DNA of 58,970 bases from Gammaproteobacteria bacterium (GTDB lineage Bacteria; Gemmatimonadota; Gemmatimonadetes; Longimicrobiales; Gaopeijiaceae). The stretch covers positions 1-58,970 of the forward strand of contig JAPPMM010000010.1 of NCBI GenBank assembly GCA_028819075.1, in the 5' to 3' direction. The notes below the pieces were generated by a model that worked only from the letters and a program-made list of their open reading frames with translations, was not told the DNA's origin and did not search any database. A program made the position numbers and the translations under genes. Numbering within the stretch: position 1 is the stretch's first letter; each line of letters opens with the position of its first letter. Of the stretch, positions 1 to 7,763 are shown piece after piece.

Positions 1-558
1 CATCTTGGCACATCGCGATGCCGTCGGGAGGGGGCGACCACTCCATCGTACTTGTACATACCGTGCGGAGTACGCGAGCCGCGTATCTCGGCAAGAAGTC
101 TACTAAGTTCAATCAGGACTGCACGATCTGCCGTTCTTGCCGTGAGGCCGTGATCAGATCTGTCGTGCCCAAGTAGCGGAAAAATCGGGTCAAACGGCGG
201 ACATTTGTCAGACCGTTGACGCTGGGTCGTCATCGGGGATCCTAGTGCGACGGCGTCAAGGGAGAGGTGCCCTCCACTCGCGAGGGCTGTCCGATACCAG
301 ACAGTCTTCGGCGTCGACGTCCGAGAATCGTCGAAGCCACCCGGAGGTCGACAGCCCGTTCGGCCAACGCCGTGACATCTTGGCGCACCGGTTGATCGGC
401 CGGCACATTGGCAACTCGAACAGGGGGGCGGATCTAGGCGGCGTACCGCTAGGAGAACATCGACCAGCTCACGGGCCAACCCCTCGGCCAACTGGGGATG
501 GGGCTTCTCGGTCTCCATCGTGGGGCTCATGTGCGCGGGCTTACCTCCGATGGCCGAT
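1..558. other. No gene recognised; flank of the IS1595 element
   Basis: I see no open frame here with a recognisable product or a convincing ribosome site. About 60 bases near 105-165 resemble 3697-3755 on the far side of the IS (shared core around cgatctgccgttcttgccg with a few changes), so the flanks may contain an old short direct repeat. Base composition is lower in GC than most of the window. Confidence 0.4.
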
Positions 559-592
559 TCTGCAGTGGGAATTATAGCGAATGGTGCCCAAA
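559..592 (+). repeat. Left end of IS1595 element: 8-bp target duplication plus 26-bp inverted repeat
   Basis: Bases 559-566 read TCTGCAGT and are repeated exactly at 3642-3649. Bases 567-592 (starting GGGAATTATAGCGAATGG) are the perfect inverse of 3616-3641. An 8-bp duplication is the usual signature of IS1595-family insertion. The perfect match on both sides means the insertion is recent or still complete. Confidence 0.93.
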
Positions 593-596
593 CCGC

Positions 597-764
597 TCAC
601 CCGTCCGAGCGGGCTTCGCGGGATTTCCGGCTCTTCATATAGTCCCATTCCTCGCGGTTCCGGGCCGGGTCGCGGAGGAAGGCTTTCGCCAGTTGCTCCG
701 GCGTCGCGTCAATGCGCGGAAAGTGCTCGTTGCGGGTCGGTGAATCATCGCGCTTGTCGGTCAT
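597..764 (-). CDS. Small hypothetical protein, last cargo gene of the IS1595 element
   Basis: A 55-aa frame beginning MTDKRDDSPTRNEHFPRI and containing ATPEQLAKAFLRDP, a pattern seen in short uncharacterised bacterial proteins. It starts inside the end of the preceding 77-aa gene (20-base overlap), so it is probably translated by coupling. Its stop lies just inside the left inverted repeat, which places it at the very end of the element. It is charged, has no membrane segment, and function is unknown. It may be an accessory or antitoxin-like partner of the methyltransferase/nuclease, but that is a guess from position alone. Confidence 0.55.
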   Translation of the reverse strand: MTDKRDDSPTRNEHFPRIDATPEQLAKAFLRDPARNREEWDYMKSRKSREARSDG

Positions 765-978
765 CAGAACGTCGTCTCCGGTTTGCGTGTGTAGGTGGAA
801 GGTCTTTGCCGCCGAGGAGTATCATCGCGCCGTCTATGTCGCCAGCCCGCCAGCGCTTGGCGGCTTCAATGGAGCGGAGCCGTTGGCGACACGCTTCGGG
901 GCTGTTGTCGTCACGCGAGTCGCGGGACTCGCCCGTCTTCGGATCGACGATCAGCACGTCCTCATGCCAGTTGCCCAT
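745..978 (-). CDS. Small hypothetical protein coupled to the methyltransferase
   Basis: A 77-aa frame starting MGNWHEDVLIVDPKTGES. Its ATG shares one base with the methyltransferase stop (TGATG), so I chose this start over a longer one further upstream that would overlap the methyltransferase by about 100 bases. The middle (CRQRLRSIEAAKRWRAGD) looks like a helical region and the C-terminus is very basic (RRRRSDDRQAR). It has no recognisable domain. Location between the methyltransferase and the 55-aa gene suggests it travels and is expressed with them. Confidence 0.6.
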   Translation of the reverse strand: MGNWHEDVLIVDPKTGESRDSRDDNSPEACRQRLRSIEAAKRWRAGDIDGAMILLGGKDLPPTHANRRRRSDDRQAR

Positions 979-2606
979 CAGAACAGGGTTCCTTGCTCCG
1001 GCGGCTTGCCGGAATAGGGGTCTGCCATGATCGGCATGGGCGGGAGGCGTTCGTCGAAGTAGTCGGAGATTGGCCAAAGGTGTGTGCGCCGGTACGGATA
1101 GCCCGCGACCCGGATGCGGCCCGTGTTCGCGACCGCTTTCTTCGCGGCCTTCGTCTGAACGGGCTCCAGCGTCACGAAATAGCCGAGCGCGCCCTTGTCG
1201 CGCTCCGTCACGCCGATGAAGTCGCGGAGCGCCGACAGGCTGAACTTGCCGCCCTTCACCTGTGCGAGCGCGAGCCGCGACGGGTGATCGTCTGGCTTGT
1301 GCGCAAGCGTGGCGCGACCGTCAACGCCACCGTCCGCCACCTGCTTCGTGTTGGGCGCGAACCCCGGAAGCCGCGTAACGGCCCACGACTCGAAGTTGAA
1401 CGGCTGTTCCCGCGCCAGCTTGATCGCGGACGCGAGATCGTACGGGATGCCCTTCACCGGGATCGTCTTGTCTTTCAGACGCTTCCCCCGGATCAGGTCG
1501 ATGGCAAACGACGATATGTCGATACCGGCCCAGCGACGGCCCAGGCGGTTGGCGGCATCTATCGCCGTCCCGCAGCCGCAGAACGGGTCTAGGATAACGT
1601 CACCGGGGTTGCTGCTAGCCTGAATGATCCGTTTCAACAGGGCCACGGGTTTTTGCGTCGGATAGCCGAGATACTCACTTCCCCGAGCAATAGGGCCAAT
1701 ATCCGCGACCACGTCCTGAATCTGAACGCCGGGAGCTTCGCTGAGATAGCGTTTCTGGCGCGGCGTTTTCCCTTTCGGTGGCCAGTAAATCAACCCTGCG
1801 GCATCCAGTGCATCCAACTTCTGCTGTACGGACAGCGTGCTTGGGTCGTGGTCCTCCAGAACGTTTGCCAATGCTCCCGCAGGAACAGCCCAATGACGAC
1901 CGGCTTGTGTCGGGTTCACATCCCGCCACGGTTGACCGGATGCCCCGTTTCGGGTTCCGGCCCCTGTCAGCGACACCAGTTGGTATCGTCCCTTCTTGTC
2001 TCGAAGGCGGTAGTACTTTGCGACATAGCTGGGATCATAAGCCTGATGAACTCGGTTCCACTGGTATGCATCGGATGCCGAGTAGAAAAGCAGGATATCA
2101 TGAATTGGCCCCCAACGCCGAGCCCCGCCGTGAGAGTAGGTCCGCTTCCAGACGATTTCGTTGCGGAAGTTGCCCGGCCCGAAGATGGCGTCCATGACGA
2201 GTTTGAGCCCGTGGGACGCCGTCGGGTCGCAATGCAGGTAGATGCTCCCGGTTGGCTTCAGGAGCCGGTGGCATTCCTCCAGACGCTCCGCCATGTACGT
2301 CAGATAGGCGAGCATCCCGGACGGCCCCAGCATCCGGTGGAGCCCCATGATCGCGTTGTGGGCGCGTCGCCCGATGGCGGACTCGTAGCGGTCCAGCCGG
2401 TCGGCTGCGTCGCTGTCCCACGTCCACGTATCGGAGAACGCCCGGAACTGCGCGTCCCCGGCCCCGTTCGCGGAGTAGAGGACGTTGTAGTCCGTCTTCG
2501 AGTTGAACGGCGGATCGAGATAGATCAGGTCCACGCACCGATCATCCCAGCGGCGCATCCAGTCGAGGCAGTCCCCGTAGTACAGGGTGTTGGGCTGGAG
2601 TCCCAT
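978..2606 (-). CDS. DNA methyltransferase with C-terminal Mrr-like endonuclease domain (IS cargo)
   Basis: A 542-aa protein. The N-terminus has the amino-methyltransferase catalytic motif LIYLDPPFNS (about residues 27-36). The AdoMet motif ILDPFCGCGTAID lies near residue 335, so the motif order is catalytic first, then AdoMet binding, as in beta-class N6-adenine/N4-cytosine enzymes. Residues about 410-480 hold GGVDGR followed by ALAQVKGGK, the D...QxK layout of Mrr-like PD-(D/E)xK nucleases, then RDFIGVTERDKGALGYFV, as in known methylase/nuclease fusions. It probably both methylates and cuts DNA, or is a modification enzyme with a sensor domain. ATG directly follows the transposase stop (TGAATG), so expression is tied to the transposase. 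Confidence 0.85.
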   Translation of the reverse strand: MGLQPNTLYYGDCLDWMRRWDDRCVDLIYLDPPFNSKTDYNVLYSANGAGDAQFRAFSDTWTWDSDAADRLDRYESAIGRRAHNAIMGLHRMLGPSGMLAYLTYMAERLEECHRLLKPTGSIYLHCDPTASHGLKLVMDAIFGPGNFRNEIVWKRTYSHGGARRWGPIHDILLFYSASDAYQWNRVHQAYDPSYVAKYYRLRDKKGRYQLVSLTGAGTRNGASGQPWRDVNPTQAGRHWAVPAGALANVLEDHDPSTLSVQQKLDALDAAGLIYWPPKGKTPRQKRYLSEAPGVQIQDVVADIGPIARGSEYLGYPTQKPVALLKRIIQASSNPGDVILDPFCGCGTAIDAANRLGRRWAGIDISSFAIDLIRGKRLKDKTIPVKGIPYDLASAIKLAREQPFNFESWAVTRLPGFAPNTKQVADGGVDGRATLAHKPDDHPSRLALAQVKGGKFSLSALRDFIGVTERDKGALGYFVTLEPVQTKAAKKAVANTGRIRVAGYPYRRTHLWPISDYFDERLPPMPIMADPYSGKPPEQGTLF

Positions 2607-3539
2607 TCAGGCCACCAGATCGGCCTTGCGGAGCCGCCTGCCCTCCAGACCCCGCACGATGGCGCGCATCTGCGCGAGCGTGTCGAGGGGGCGGATGTTG
2701 TGGCGTCCCGCAAACTCGTTCACGTACCGCTGGAGATGCTTCTCCGACATGCGATGGTAGACGCCCGTGTAGCCCCGCTTGAGCATCGCCCAAAACGACT
2801 CCATCCCGTTGATGTGCGCCTGCCCCCGGACGAACTCGCCAACCGAGTGCTTCACCTTCTCCTGCTTCCTGCCCTTGTACGTGCTCGCGCCGTCCGTGTA
2901 GACCTTCGCATCGGGATCGGCGTGCTTCTCCACGAACTCCGTCACGGTCGCCTTGTCGGTGTTCTCGATCACGCGGGCCGCGACCTTGTTGCTGTCCCGG
3001 TCCTTCGCCCCGATCACGGGAACCTTGCCGCCTGTGCCGCCACCGACGTTCAGCTTCTTGGACTTGTGCTTGTTGCCCTCCAGACCACCGAAAAACGCCT
3101 CGTCAACCTCGACCGGACCGGCAAACAACCCGCCCTGGCGCGCCCACGCCTCGCGAAGACGGTGTGCCATGTGCCATGCCGAGCTTTGCGCGATCCCGAG
3201 ATCGCGGTGCAGCTTCATGCTCGACACGCCCTTCAGCGAAGTCGTCATCAGGTAGATGGCGATGGCCCACTTCTGGAGCGGAATGTTGGAATCCTGCATC
3301 GCCGTCCCGATACGGACGCTGAACCGCTTCCGGCAGCCCCGGCACCGATACGGCATCGTCGGATGCTTCGCGCCGGTCTGGACGTTGGTGTCTCCGCAAT
3401 GCGGGCAAGCGGGCTCGTCACCCCAACGGCAATCCGCGAGCCATGCTTCCGCCGTCGCATCGTCCGGGAACTTGCGGAACGCCTCGATCAGCGAGAGCCC
3501 CTTTCGGTAGCTCTTTCCGGGTCCCGTCTTGCTTGCCAT
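2607..3539 (-). CDS. IS1595-family transposase
   Basis: 310 aa if started at MASKTGPGK; a GTG 36 bases upstream is also in frame, but it sits at the predicted transcription start. The N-terminus has a zinc ribbon (CPHCGDTN ... YRCRGCRKRF), followed by a helical DNA-binding part. The catalytic domain shows VEVDEAFFGG, VYTDGASTY and HINGMESFWAMLKRGY, the DDE/N-type pattern of the ISXO2/IS1595 group. Length and motifs match full-length members and no frameshift is seen. Its stop abuts the cargo methyltransferase. It acts on the 26-bp inverted repeats at 567-592 and 3616-3641. Confidence 0.92.
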   Translation of the reverse strand: MASKTGPGKSYRKGLSLIEAFRKFPDDATAEAWLADCRWGDEPACPHCGDTNVQTGAKHPTMPYRCRGCRKRFSVRIGTAMQDSNIPLQKWAIAIYLMTTSLKGVSSMKLHRDLGIAQSSAWHMAHRLREAWARQGGLFAGPVEVDEAFFGGLEGNKHKSKKLNVGGGTGGKVPVIGAKDRDSNKVAARVIENTDKATVTEFVEKHADPDAKVYTDGASTYKGRKQEKVKHSVGEFVRGQAHINGMESFWAMLKRGYTGVYHRMSEKHLQRYVNEFAGRHNIRPLDTLAQMRAIVRGLEGRRLRKADLVA

Positions 3540-3581
3540 GTCCTTGCCCCGTCGCGGGTTGCGTTCACTTCTCACACTAGA

Positions 3582-3610
3582 AGTATAATACCCACGGGCC
3601 GGAAATGCAA
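3582..3610 (-). promoter_or_regulatory. Probable sigma-70-type promoter of the IS1595 operon
   Basis: On the minus strand TTGCAT (3610-3605) is followed by a 17-base spacer and TATACT (3587-3582). This is close to the consensus -35/-10 layout. Transcription would start near 3575, which argues for the ATG at 3539 (preceded by GGGGCAAGG) as the transposase start. Confidence 0.55.
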
Positions 3611-3615
3611 TAGGT

Positions 3616-3649
3616 TTTGGGCACCATTCGCTATAATTCCCTCTGCAGT
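3616..3649 (-). repeat. Right end of IS1595 element: inverted repeat plus target duplication
   Basis: Bases 3616-3641 are the exact inverse of 567-592. Bases 3642-3649 (TCTGCAGT) repeat 559-566. Outside the 26 bp the two ends diverge at once, which fixes the repeat length. Confidence 0.93.
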
Positions 3650-3863
3650 CATCGTCTGCGGAATCGCCCTACCGTGAACGTGATGCGCGGCAATCGTCTA
3701 GGTTTATCGAGACTGTACGATCTGCCATTCTTGCCGTTAGATCATGTCTGGATCCACCGTACCGACAGAGCAGCAATCTGCGCGCAGGCGTTCGATGTTC
3801 TTGATTGCACTGCAATCATGCGGTAGCTTCTTCGCACGTTCCGCACCCGAGGAGGCACGGCCA

Positions 3864-4109
3864 ATGGCGAGTATCACGATCCGCAACCTAGACGACGACG
3901 TTAAGACGCGCCTTCGCGTACGCGCCGCCGAGCATCACCGATCGATGGAGGAAGAAGCTCGCCTCATCCTGCGCGACGCCGTGAGTGGCCATAGCTCTGG
4001 TCCCCGGAATCTCGCGACGTTCACGCGACAGTGCTTCGCGTCTCTAGGCGGGATTCAGCTTGAACTTCCCGCGCGCGGGCCGATGCGCGAGCCTCCAGAT
4101 TTCTCCTGA
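3864..4109 (+). CDS. vapB: FitA/VapB-type ribbon-helix-helix antitoxin
   Basis: 81 aa starting MASITIRNLDDDVKTRLRVR. ATG 3864 is chosen because GAGGAGG lies about eight bases upstream. The first 40 residues are the ribbon-helix-helix DNA-binding fold typical of FitA antitoxins (ITIRNLDD, then RAAEHHRSMEEEARLIL). The C-terminal 40 residues would wrap around the toxin. It lies eight bases before the PIN toxin, as expected for an autoregulated toxin-antitoxin operon. It should neutralise the toxin and repress its own promoter. Confidence 0.88.
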   Translation: MASITIRNLDDDVKTRLRVRAAEHHRSMEEEARLILRDAVSGHSSGPRNLATFTRQCFASLGGIQLELPARGPMREPPDFS

Positions 4110-4117
4110 GCGGCTTC

Positions 4118-4549
4118 ATGTTCGTCATAGATACGAACGTCGCGTCCGAACTCATGCGCCCCGACCCGACGGCGGCCGTAGTGGCATGGATCGGTGAGCA
4201 CGATGCGCAGGACATGTACCTCACGGCCGTGAACGAAGCGGAACTCCTCTACGGCGTCGCGATCATGCCGACCGGCAAGCGGCGGAACGCGCTGGAGGCC
4301 GCGATGACAAGCTGGCTGGATCTCGGCTTCAGAGGACGGATCCTTCCGTTCGACAGTGCCGCGGCTCGAGCCTACGCGGAGATCGCTGCCGAGCGTCGTC
4401 GCGCGGGCCGGCCAATCGGCGAGGCCGACTGCCAGATCGCCGCGATATCCCGCTCACGCGGCGCCACTCTGGTCACTCGCAATGTGCGAGACTTCGAGGG
4501 TATGGGCCTGAATGTGATCGATCCTTGGTCGGGGGTCGGTCCGAGTTGA
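4118..4549 (+). CDS. vapC: PIN-domain ribonuclease toxin, FitB/VapC type
   Basis: 143 aa, full length for the family. The PIN acidic residues are visible: D5 in MFVIDTNVASEL, E42, D104 in GRPIGEADCQIAA, and N122/D125 in VTRNVRDFEGMG. The fold is a metal-dependent RNase that usually cuts tRNA or other RNA when free of antitoxin. It follows the antitoxin by eight bases and is presumably co-transcribed with it. It may stabilise this island or act in stress or phage response; the sequence does not tell which. Confidence 0.9.
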   Translation: MFVIDTNVASELMRPDPTAAVVAWIGEHDAQDMYLTAVNEAELLYGVAIMPTGKRRNALEAAMTSWLDLGFRGRILPFDSAAARAYAEIAAERRRAGRPIGEADCQIAAISRSRGATLVTRNVRDFEGMGLNVIDPWSGVGPS

Positions 4550-4583
4550 ACTACGGCCATGCTAAACACAGAGGTACTGCAAA

Positions 4584-5489
4584 GTGAGCGAACTCGCCGC
4601 ACTGTTGGAGTCGATCGCACCGCTTCTCTGGCCGCTTCTCGCCCTCTTCGTTGTCCTTAGGTTCGCGAAAGACATTTCCGGACTGCTCAGCAGGATCAAG
4701 AAGGCCTCAATACTTGGCGGCGCATTCGAGCTACATCCCGACTCCCGGGAGCTGCAGGAAGTCGCCGATCTAGCCGTTGACGAGGCCGTGGCTCTTCCCC
4801 CTACTACTACTACATCTCACACCCGAGAATACCCGCGGACTGTGACGACACCGCGGCCAACCCCCGACGCAGTCGAGAGCGTACTCGAAACGGCCGCCGT
4901 ATCGCCCACGGCTGGCCTGCTTCTACTAGCCAGGGAAATCGAAAAGGAGGGACGCGACCTCTTGGCGAGTGTTGGAGACTGGAAGCAAAGGGTACCCCCG
5001 TCATTCCTCCGCGTAATAGCCCGGCTTGACCAACACTACGGTCTACCGAAACATATCACAAGTGGCCTCAGCTTGTTCCACAGAACTAGAAACAGGCTCA
5101 TCCATGGCGGACGTGCAGATGACCGGGAGATTCTAAGCGTTCTTGACTCTGGAGTATCTCTATACCGAGCGCTCAGATCGCTTCCGCGAGAGCGGCATTG
5201 GGTGCAGGAGGTCGAAGTACCAATCTATTCCGACGAGCAGTGCCTACATGAGATCCCTGGCGCCAAGGGGGTCATCATCAAGACGGAATCACCGGGCGAC
5301 CAAACCGCCGAACGTCGCATCTTCCCGTCAACTAGGACTAATTTCAAGAAGGGAGCACGAGTGTCCTGGGAGTGGAATCTCGACAAGGCTTGGCCCGACG
5401 CATGGTATCGCCATCCAGATTCCGACGAGGTCAAGCGGGCGTGGGAGTCCTCCGGTGAATTCGTCGGACGTCACTTCGAAGATCCGTAA
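4584..5489 (+). CDS. Membrane-anchored protein with HEPN-type motif (DUF4145-like)
   Basis: 301 aa. GTG 4584 is preceded by GAGGT at a good distance. Residues about 10-27 (SIAPLLWPLLALFVVLRF) form one membrane segment. A linker rich in Thr/Pro follows, then a helical domain (about 95-200) with the motif RNRLIH at 169-174, the R-x4-H pattern of HEPN ribonuclease/abortive-infection domains. The C-terminal third is a separate beta-rich region with no recognised motif. The gene is AT-richer than its surroundings and sits between a toxin-antitoxin pair and a reverse transcriptase, which suggests a defence role. The HEPN assignment rests on one short motif and context. Confidence 0.55.
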   Translation: MSELAALLESIAPLLWPLLALFVVLRFAKDISGLLSRIKKASILGGAFELHPDSRELQEVADLAVDEAVALPPTTTTSHTREYPRTVTTPRPTPDAVESVLETAAVSPTAGLLLLAREIEKEGRDLLASVGDWKQRVPPSFLRVIARLDQHYGLPKHITSGLSLFHRTRNRLIHGGRADDREILSVLDSGVSLYRALRSLPRERHWVQEVEVPIYSDEQCLHEIPGAKGVIIKTESPGDQTAERRIFPSTRTNFKKGARVSWEWNLDKAWPDAWYRHPDSDEVKRAWESSGEFVGRHFEDP

Positions 5490-5740
5490 ACGTGTGGGCC
5501 GCTGGGAGTTGGGCAACAACCGTGGTCGGCGAACGGTGCACGCTAACCCGATGATTGGGAAGTGTCGTGAGCATCGCCGAAACCTTGGGGGTCACATGGG
5601 CCTGTGCAAGAGACACGCGCCGGGACACCCCCCTCGTTCGAAGATATATGAGATCAGAGTTTTGCTGAGGGCGTGGCCGGGATCCCGTCCTATGGGGGGC
5701 GGGGACTCTTGTCGTCCACCTTGCGAGAGGAAATGAGACC
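5490..5740 (+). other. Upstream region of the reverse transcriptase gene
   Basis: A 251-base gap between the HEPN-like gene and the RT. It contains no convincing gene. It could hold a promoter or a small RNA for the RT system, but I see no clear retron-like msr/msd inverted repeats. GAGAGGAA just before ATG 5741 is the likely ribosome site. Confidence 0.3.
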
Positions 5741-7381
5741 ATGATGAAGACCGAGTACCTCGGTCGAGAGGACTACGAGGACGAGCACGCCACCCATTGC
5801 CCCGAGTGCTTTGAATCCGCAGGAATGATGAGCGAGATCGAGGAGATCTCATTGCAAGACCCCGAAGGTTATTACGGCACGATATTGAAGTGCCCCCGCT
5901 GCGACTGGCAGGCTCTTGCTGACGAAGATCAGTCCCACCGGAGCCCTTCCCTTCCTGACCAACAATACGCTCATCAGGCTCTTCTCCAGAGCGATTACCT
6001 ACCTGGTCGGTCACGGGACGAACTGCCGCCTTGCTTCTCAAGCAAACTCCTAACTCCACAGGTTGCTGATGTCCTGCTTCGCAAGACTCCAGTCCGTATC
6101 AGTGGCTCCATCTCCTATCGACTTACCCGGCATGCCAACAGCACTCGGCTCCTCATGATACCGCACCCAGAGCCTTACGCCCGTTTATGCAGCGCGATCA
6201 CTGAGTCATGGGATGAGATCATGAGCTTGATTGATGAGAATGTAGACAGCCGAATCGTGCCGAGAGTGTCCACAGACGACAACCTGGTTTCATGGGGCTC
6301 ATACAATGCGGATGAAACACAGTCTCGGGTAATCATCCAGCGACACCCTCCTTCCCAACGTCGCGCTGCCGCTGAACGTCTGGATCTAGCCATCGGGAAA
6401 CGGTATCTGGTCAAGGCCGACATCGCGGCGTTCTTCCCCTCTGTGTATACGCACGCGATTCCTTGGGCCGTACACGGAAAAGAATTCGCCAAGAAAAAGG
6501 AAAACTGGGGTGACGAGCACTACGGCAACCTACTTGACAAACGCTCACGCGCAATGCAACGTGGCGAAACTCTCGGGATCCCAATAGGGCCCGGAACGTC
6601 GCACATTCTCTCCGAACTACTGCTCGACCCCGTAGATGCTGGCCTACGAGACAAGGGGTACACCTTTATTCGATTCGTTGACGACTACCAATGCTACTGT
6701 ACCTCCAAGCGCGAGGCCGATGCTTTCGTCGTCGACTTGGAAAACCATCTAGCCGAATATGGCCTCCAACTCAACTCCAGTAAGACCAGCATTACCATGC
6801 TTCCGGCCACGACAGATGATCCGTGGGTGATACAGTTACGGACCCAACTGTCAGAAGTGGACCTATCCCATCCATCCTCATTGGGAAACCTTTTTGATCT
6901 TGCCATCAACCTTCAGACAAAGTGGCGCAACGAGAACGTTGTCAAATACGCCGCACGAACACTCGCCCGCAACGTCGAAACCGGCGAATCGTTGCAGCGA
7001 TGTGCACGACACGTCTTGGAAATCGCCTTCCACTATCCGTCAGTAATGCCCATTCTGGCTGATGTCATTCAACAAGATCGCTCCGCGGTGCAGGTTGCAG
7101 AGATCGAACATCTGCTGCAACGGCACTTGGAGGAGCGTGCACCATCGGATGCCATATGCTGGACTCTGTTTATTTGGAGACAATTGACGAGTGGCCTTGG
7201 CACATTGCCGTCTGACCAGATGGATGGCGTCATTGGCATGCGCGATTGCATGGCGATCGCTACTCTCTGGGCAATTGGGCAAGCCAAGAATCGGGTAATC
7301 GACTTCGTAAGACATCTCGGGCCCGAGGAGCGTTTTGGATCCCGCTGGCGCGCTCACGCCAGCTTCAAGCGGGATCACTGA
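5741..7381 (+). CDS. UG/Abi-type reverse transcriptase with N-terminal zinc ribbon
   Basis: 546 aa. Residues 20-54 form a four-cysteine zinc ribbon (CPEC at 20-23, CPRC at 51-54). The RT domain follows: ELPPCFSSKLL near 94, VKADIAAFFPSVYTHAIPW with catalytic D227, GIPIGPGTSHILSELLL near 279, and FVDDY with D314/D315. The YTHAIPWAVHGK stretch and IPIGP motif are typical of the unknown-group/Abi reverse transcriptases, many of which are phage-defence proteins. Retron RT marks are absent. The last 200 residues are helical, as in Abi RTs. The C-terminus (RWRAHASFKRDH) looks abrupt and may be frameshifted. AT-richer than neighbours, so probably acquired. Confidence 0.82.
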   Translation: MMKTEYLGREDYEDEHATHCPECFESAGMMSEIEEISLQDPEGYYGTILKCPRCDWQALADEDQSHRSPSLPDQQYAHQALLQSDYLPGRSRDELPPCFSSKLLTPQVADVLLRKTPVRISGSISYRLTRHANSTRLLMIPHPEPYARLCSAITESWDEIMSLIDENVDSRIVPRVSTDDNLVSWGSYNADETQSRVIIQRHPPSQRRAAAERLDLAIGKRYLVKADIAAFFPSVYTHAIPWAVHGKEFAKKKENWGDEHYGNLLDKRSRAMQRGETLGIPIGPGTSHILSELLLDPVDAGLRDKGYTFIRFVDDYQCYCTSKREADAFVVDLENHLAEYGLQLNSSKTSITMLPATTDDPWVIQLRTQLSEVDLSHPSSLGNLFDLAINLQTKWRNENVVKYAARTLARNVETGESLQRCARHVLEIAFHYPSVMPILADVIQQDRSAVQVAEIEHLLQRHLEERAPSDAICWTLFIWRQLTSGLGTLPSDQMDGVIGMRDCMAIATLWAIGQAKNRVIDFVRHLGPEERFGSRWRAHASFKRDH

Positions 7382-7556
7382 GGGCTTCGGAATCCAAGGA
7401 ATCCACCCGCAGAATCGCCCCCGGACTGTCCAATGGAAGTAAGACCACCGTACTCGGCGAGGACAAGAGAAGTCGTCCCTACAGCAGGTTCTCCAGCGCT
7501 CCCACTCGCTCGCGCCTAGCATGATTGACATGCATCGGAATCAGCACGGAGGACTC

Positions 7557-7763
7557 CTAATTGGGTTCATCGCCCGTCGGGCCGGAGACCTCGTCCAGAG
7601 TGAACGTCCGCGCGTAAGGTGTCTCCGACTCGACTTCGCCGCCGTGTACAACGTTGTCTCCCGTAATCCGGTATTCCGTTTCACCATCCGTAACCAGTTT
7701 GATGTTCCCGATCGTCTTGCCAGAGAAGCTGGTTTCCCCGGTACTGGACTCCCCCGCCCTCCC
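7557..7763 (-). pseudogene. C-terminal fragment of an unknown gene cut by IS3
   Basis: On the minus strand about 65 codons read like real protein (FSGKTIGNIKLVTDGETEYR, then TPYARTFTLDEVSG) and end at a stop at 7557. The frame is interrupted at 7763, exactly where the IS3 end begins. The upstream part of the gene is missing. The product is not recognised; it is beta-rich and acidic. Confidence 0.4.

Larger units (their letters stand above)
567..3641 (-). mobile_element. Complete IS1595-family element with methyltransferase cargo
   Basis: A 3075-bp unit bounded by perfect 26-bp inverted repeats and an exact 8-bp target duplication. All genes lie on the minus strand in one transcription unit: transposase, methyltransferase/endonuclease fusion, and two small proteins, with stop/start contacts of 0, 1 and 20 bases. 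The IS1595 family is known to include elements with passenger genes, so the cargo is part of the element rather than a chance neighbour. No truncation is visible and the transposase frame is open, so it may be able to move. Confidence 0.9.

Noticed and set aside
105-165. Short direct repeat with 3697-3755 as attachment sites
   Set aside because: The match is imperfect and does not coincide with the IS ends, which are defined by the exact TCTGCAGT duplication.
745-1077. Longer 110-aa start for the 77-aa cargo protein
   Set aside because: It would overlap the methyltransferase by about 100 bases, whereas the internal ATG gives a one-base TGATG coupling.
5490-7381. Retron (msr/msd plus RT)
   Set aside because: The RT lacks retron motifs and matches UG/Abi types; no inverted repeats typical of msr/msd were found upstream.
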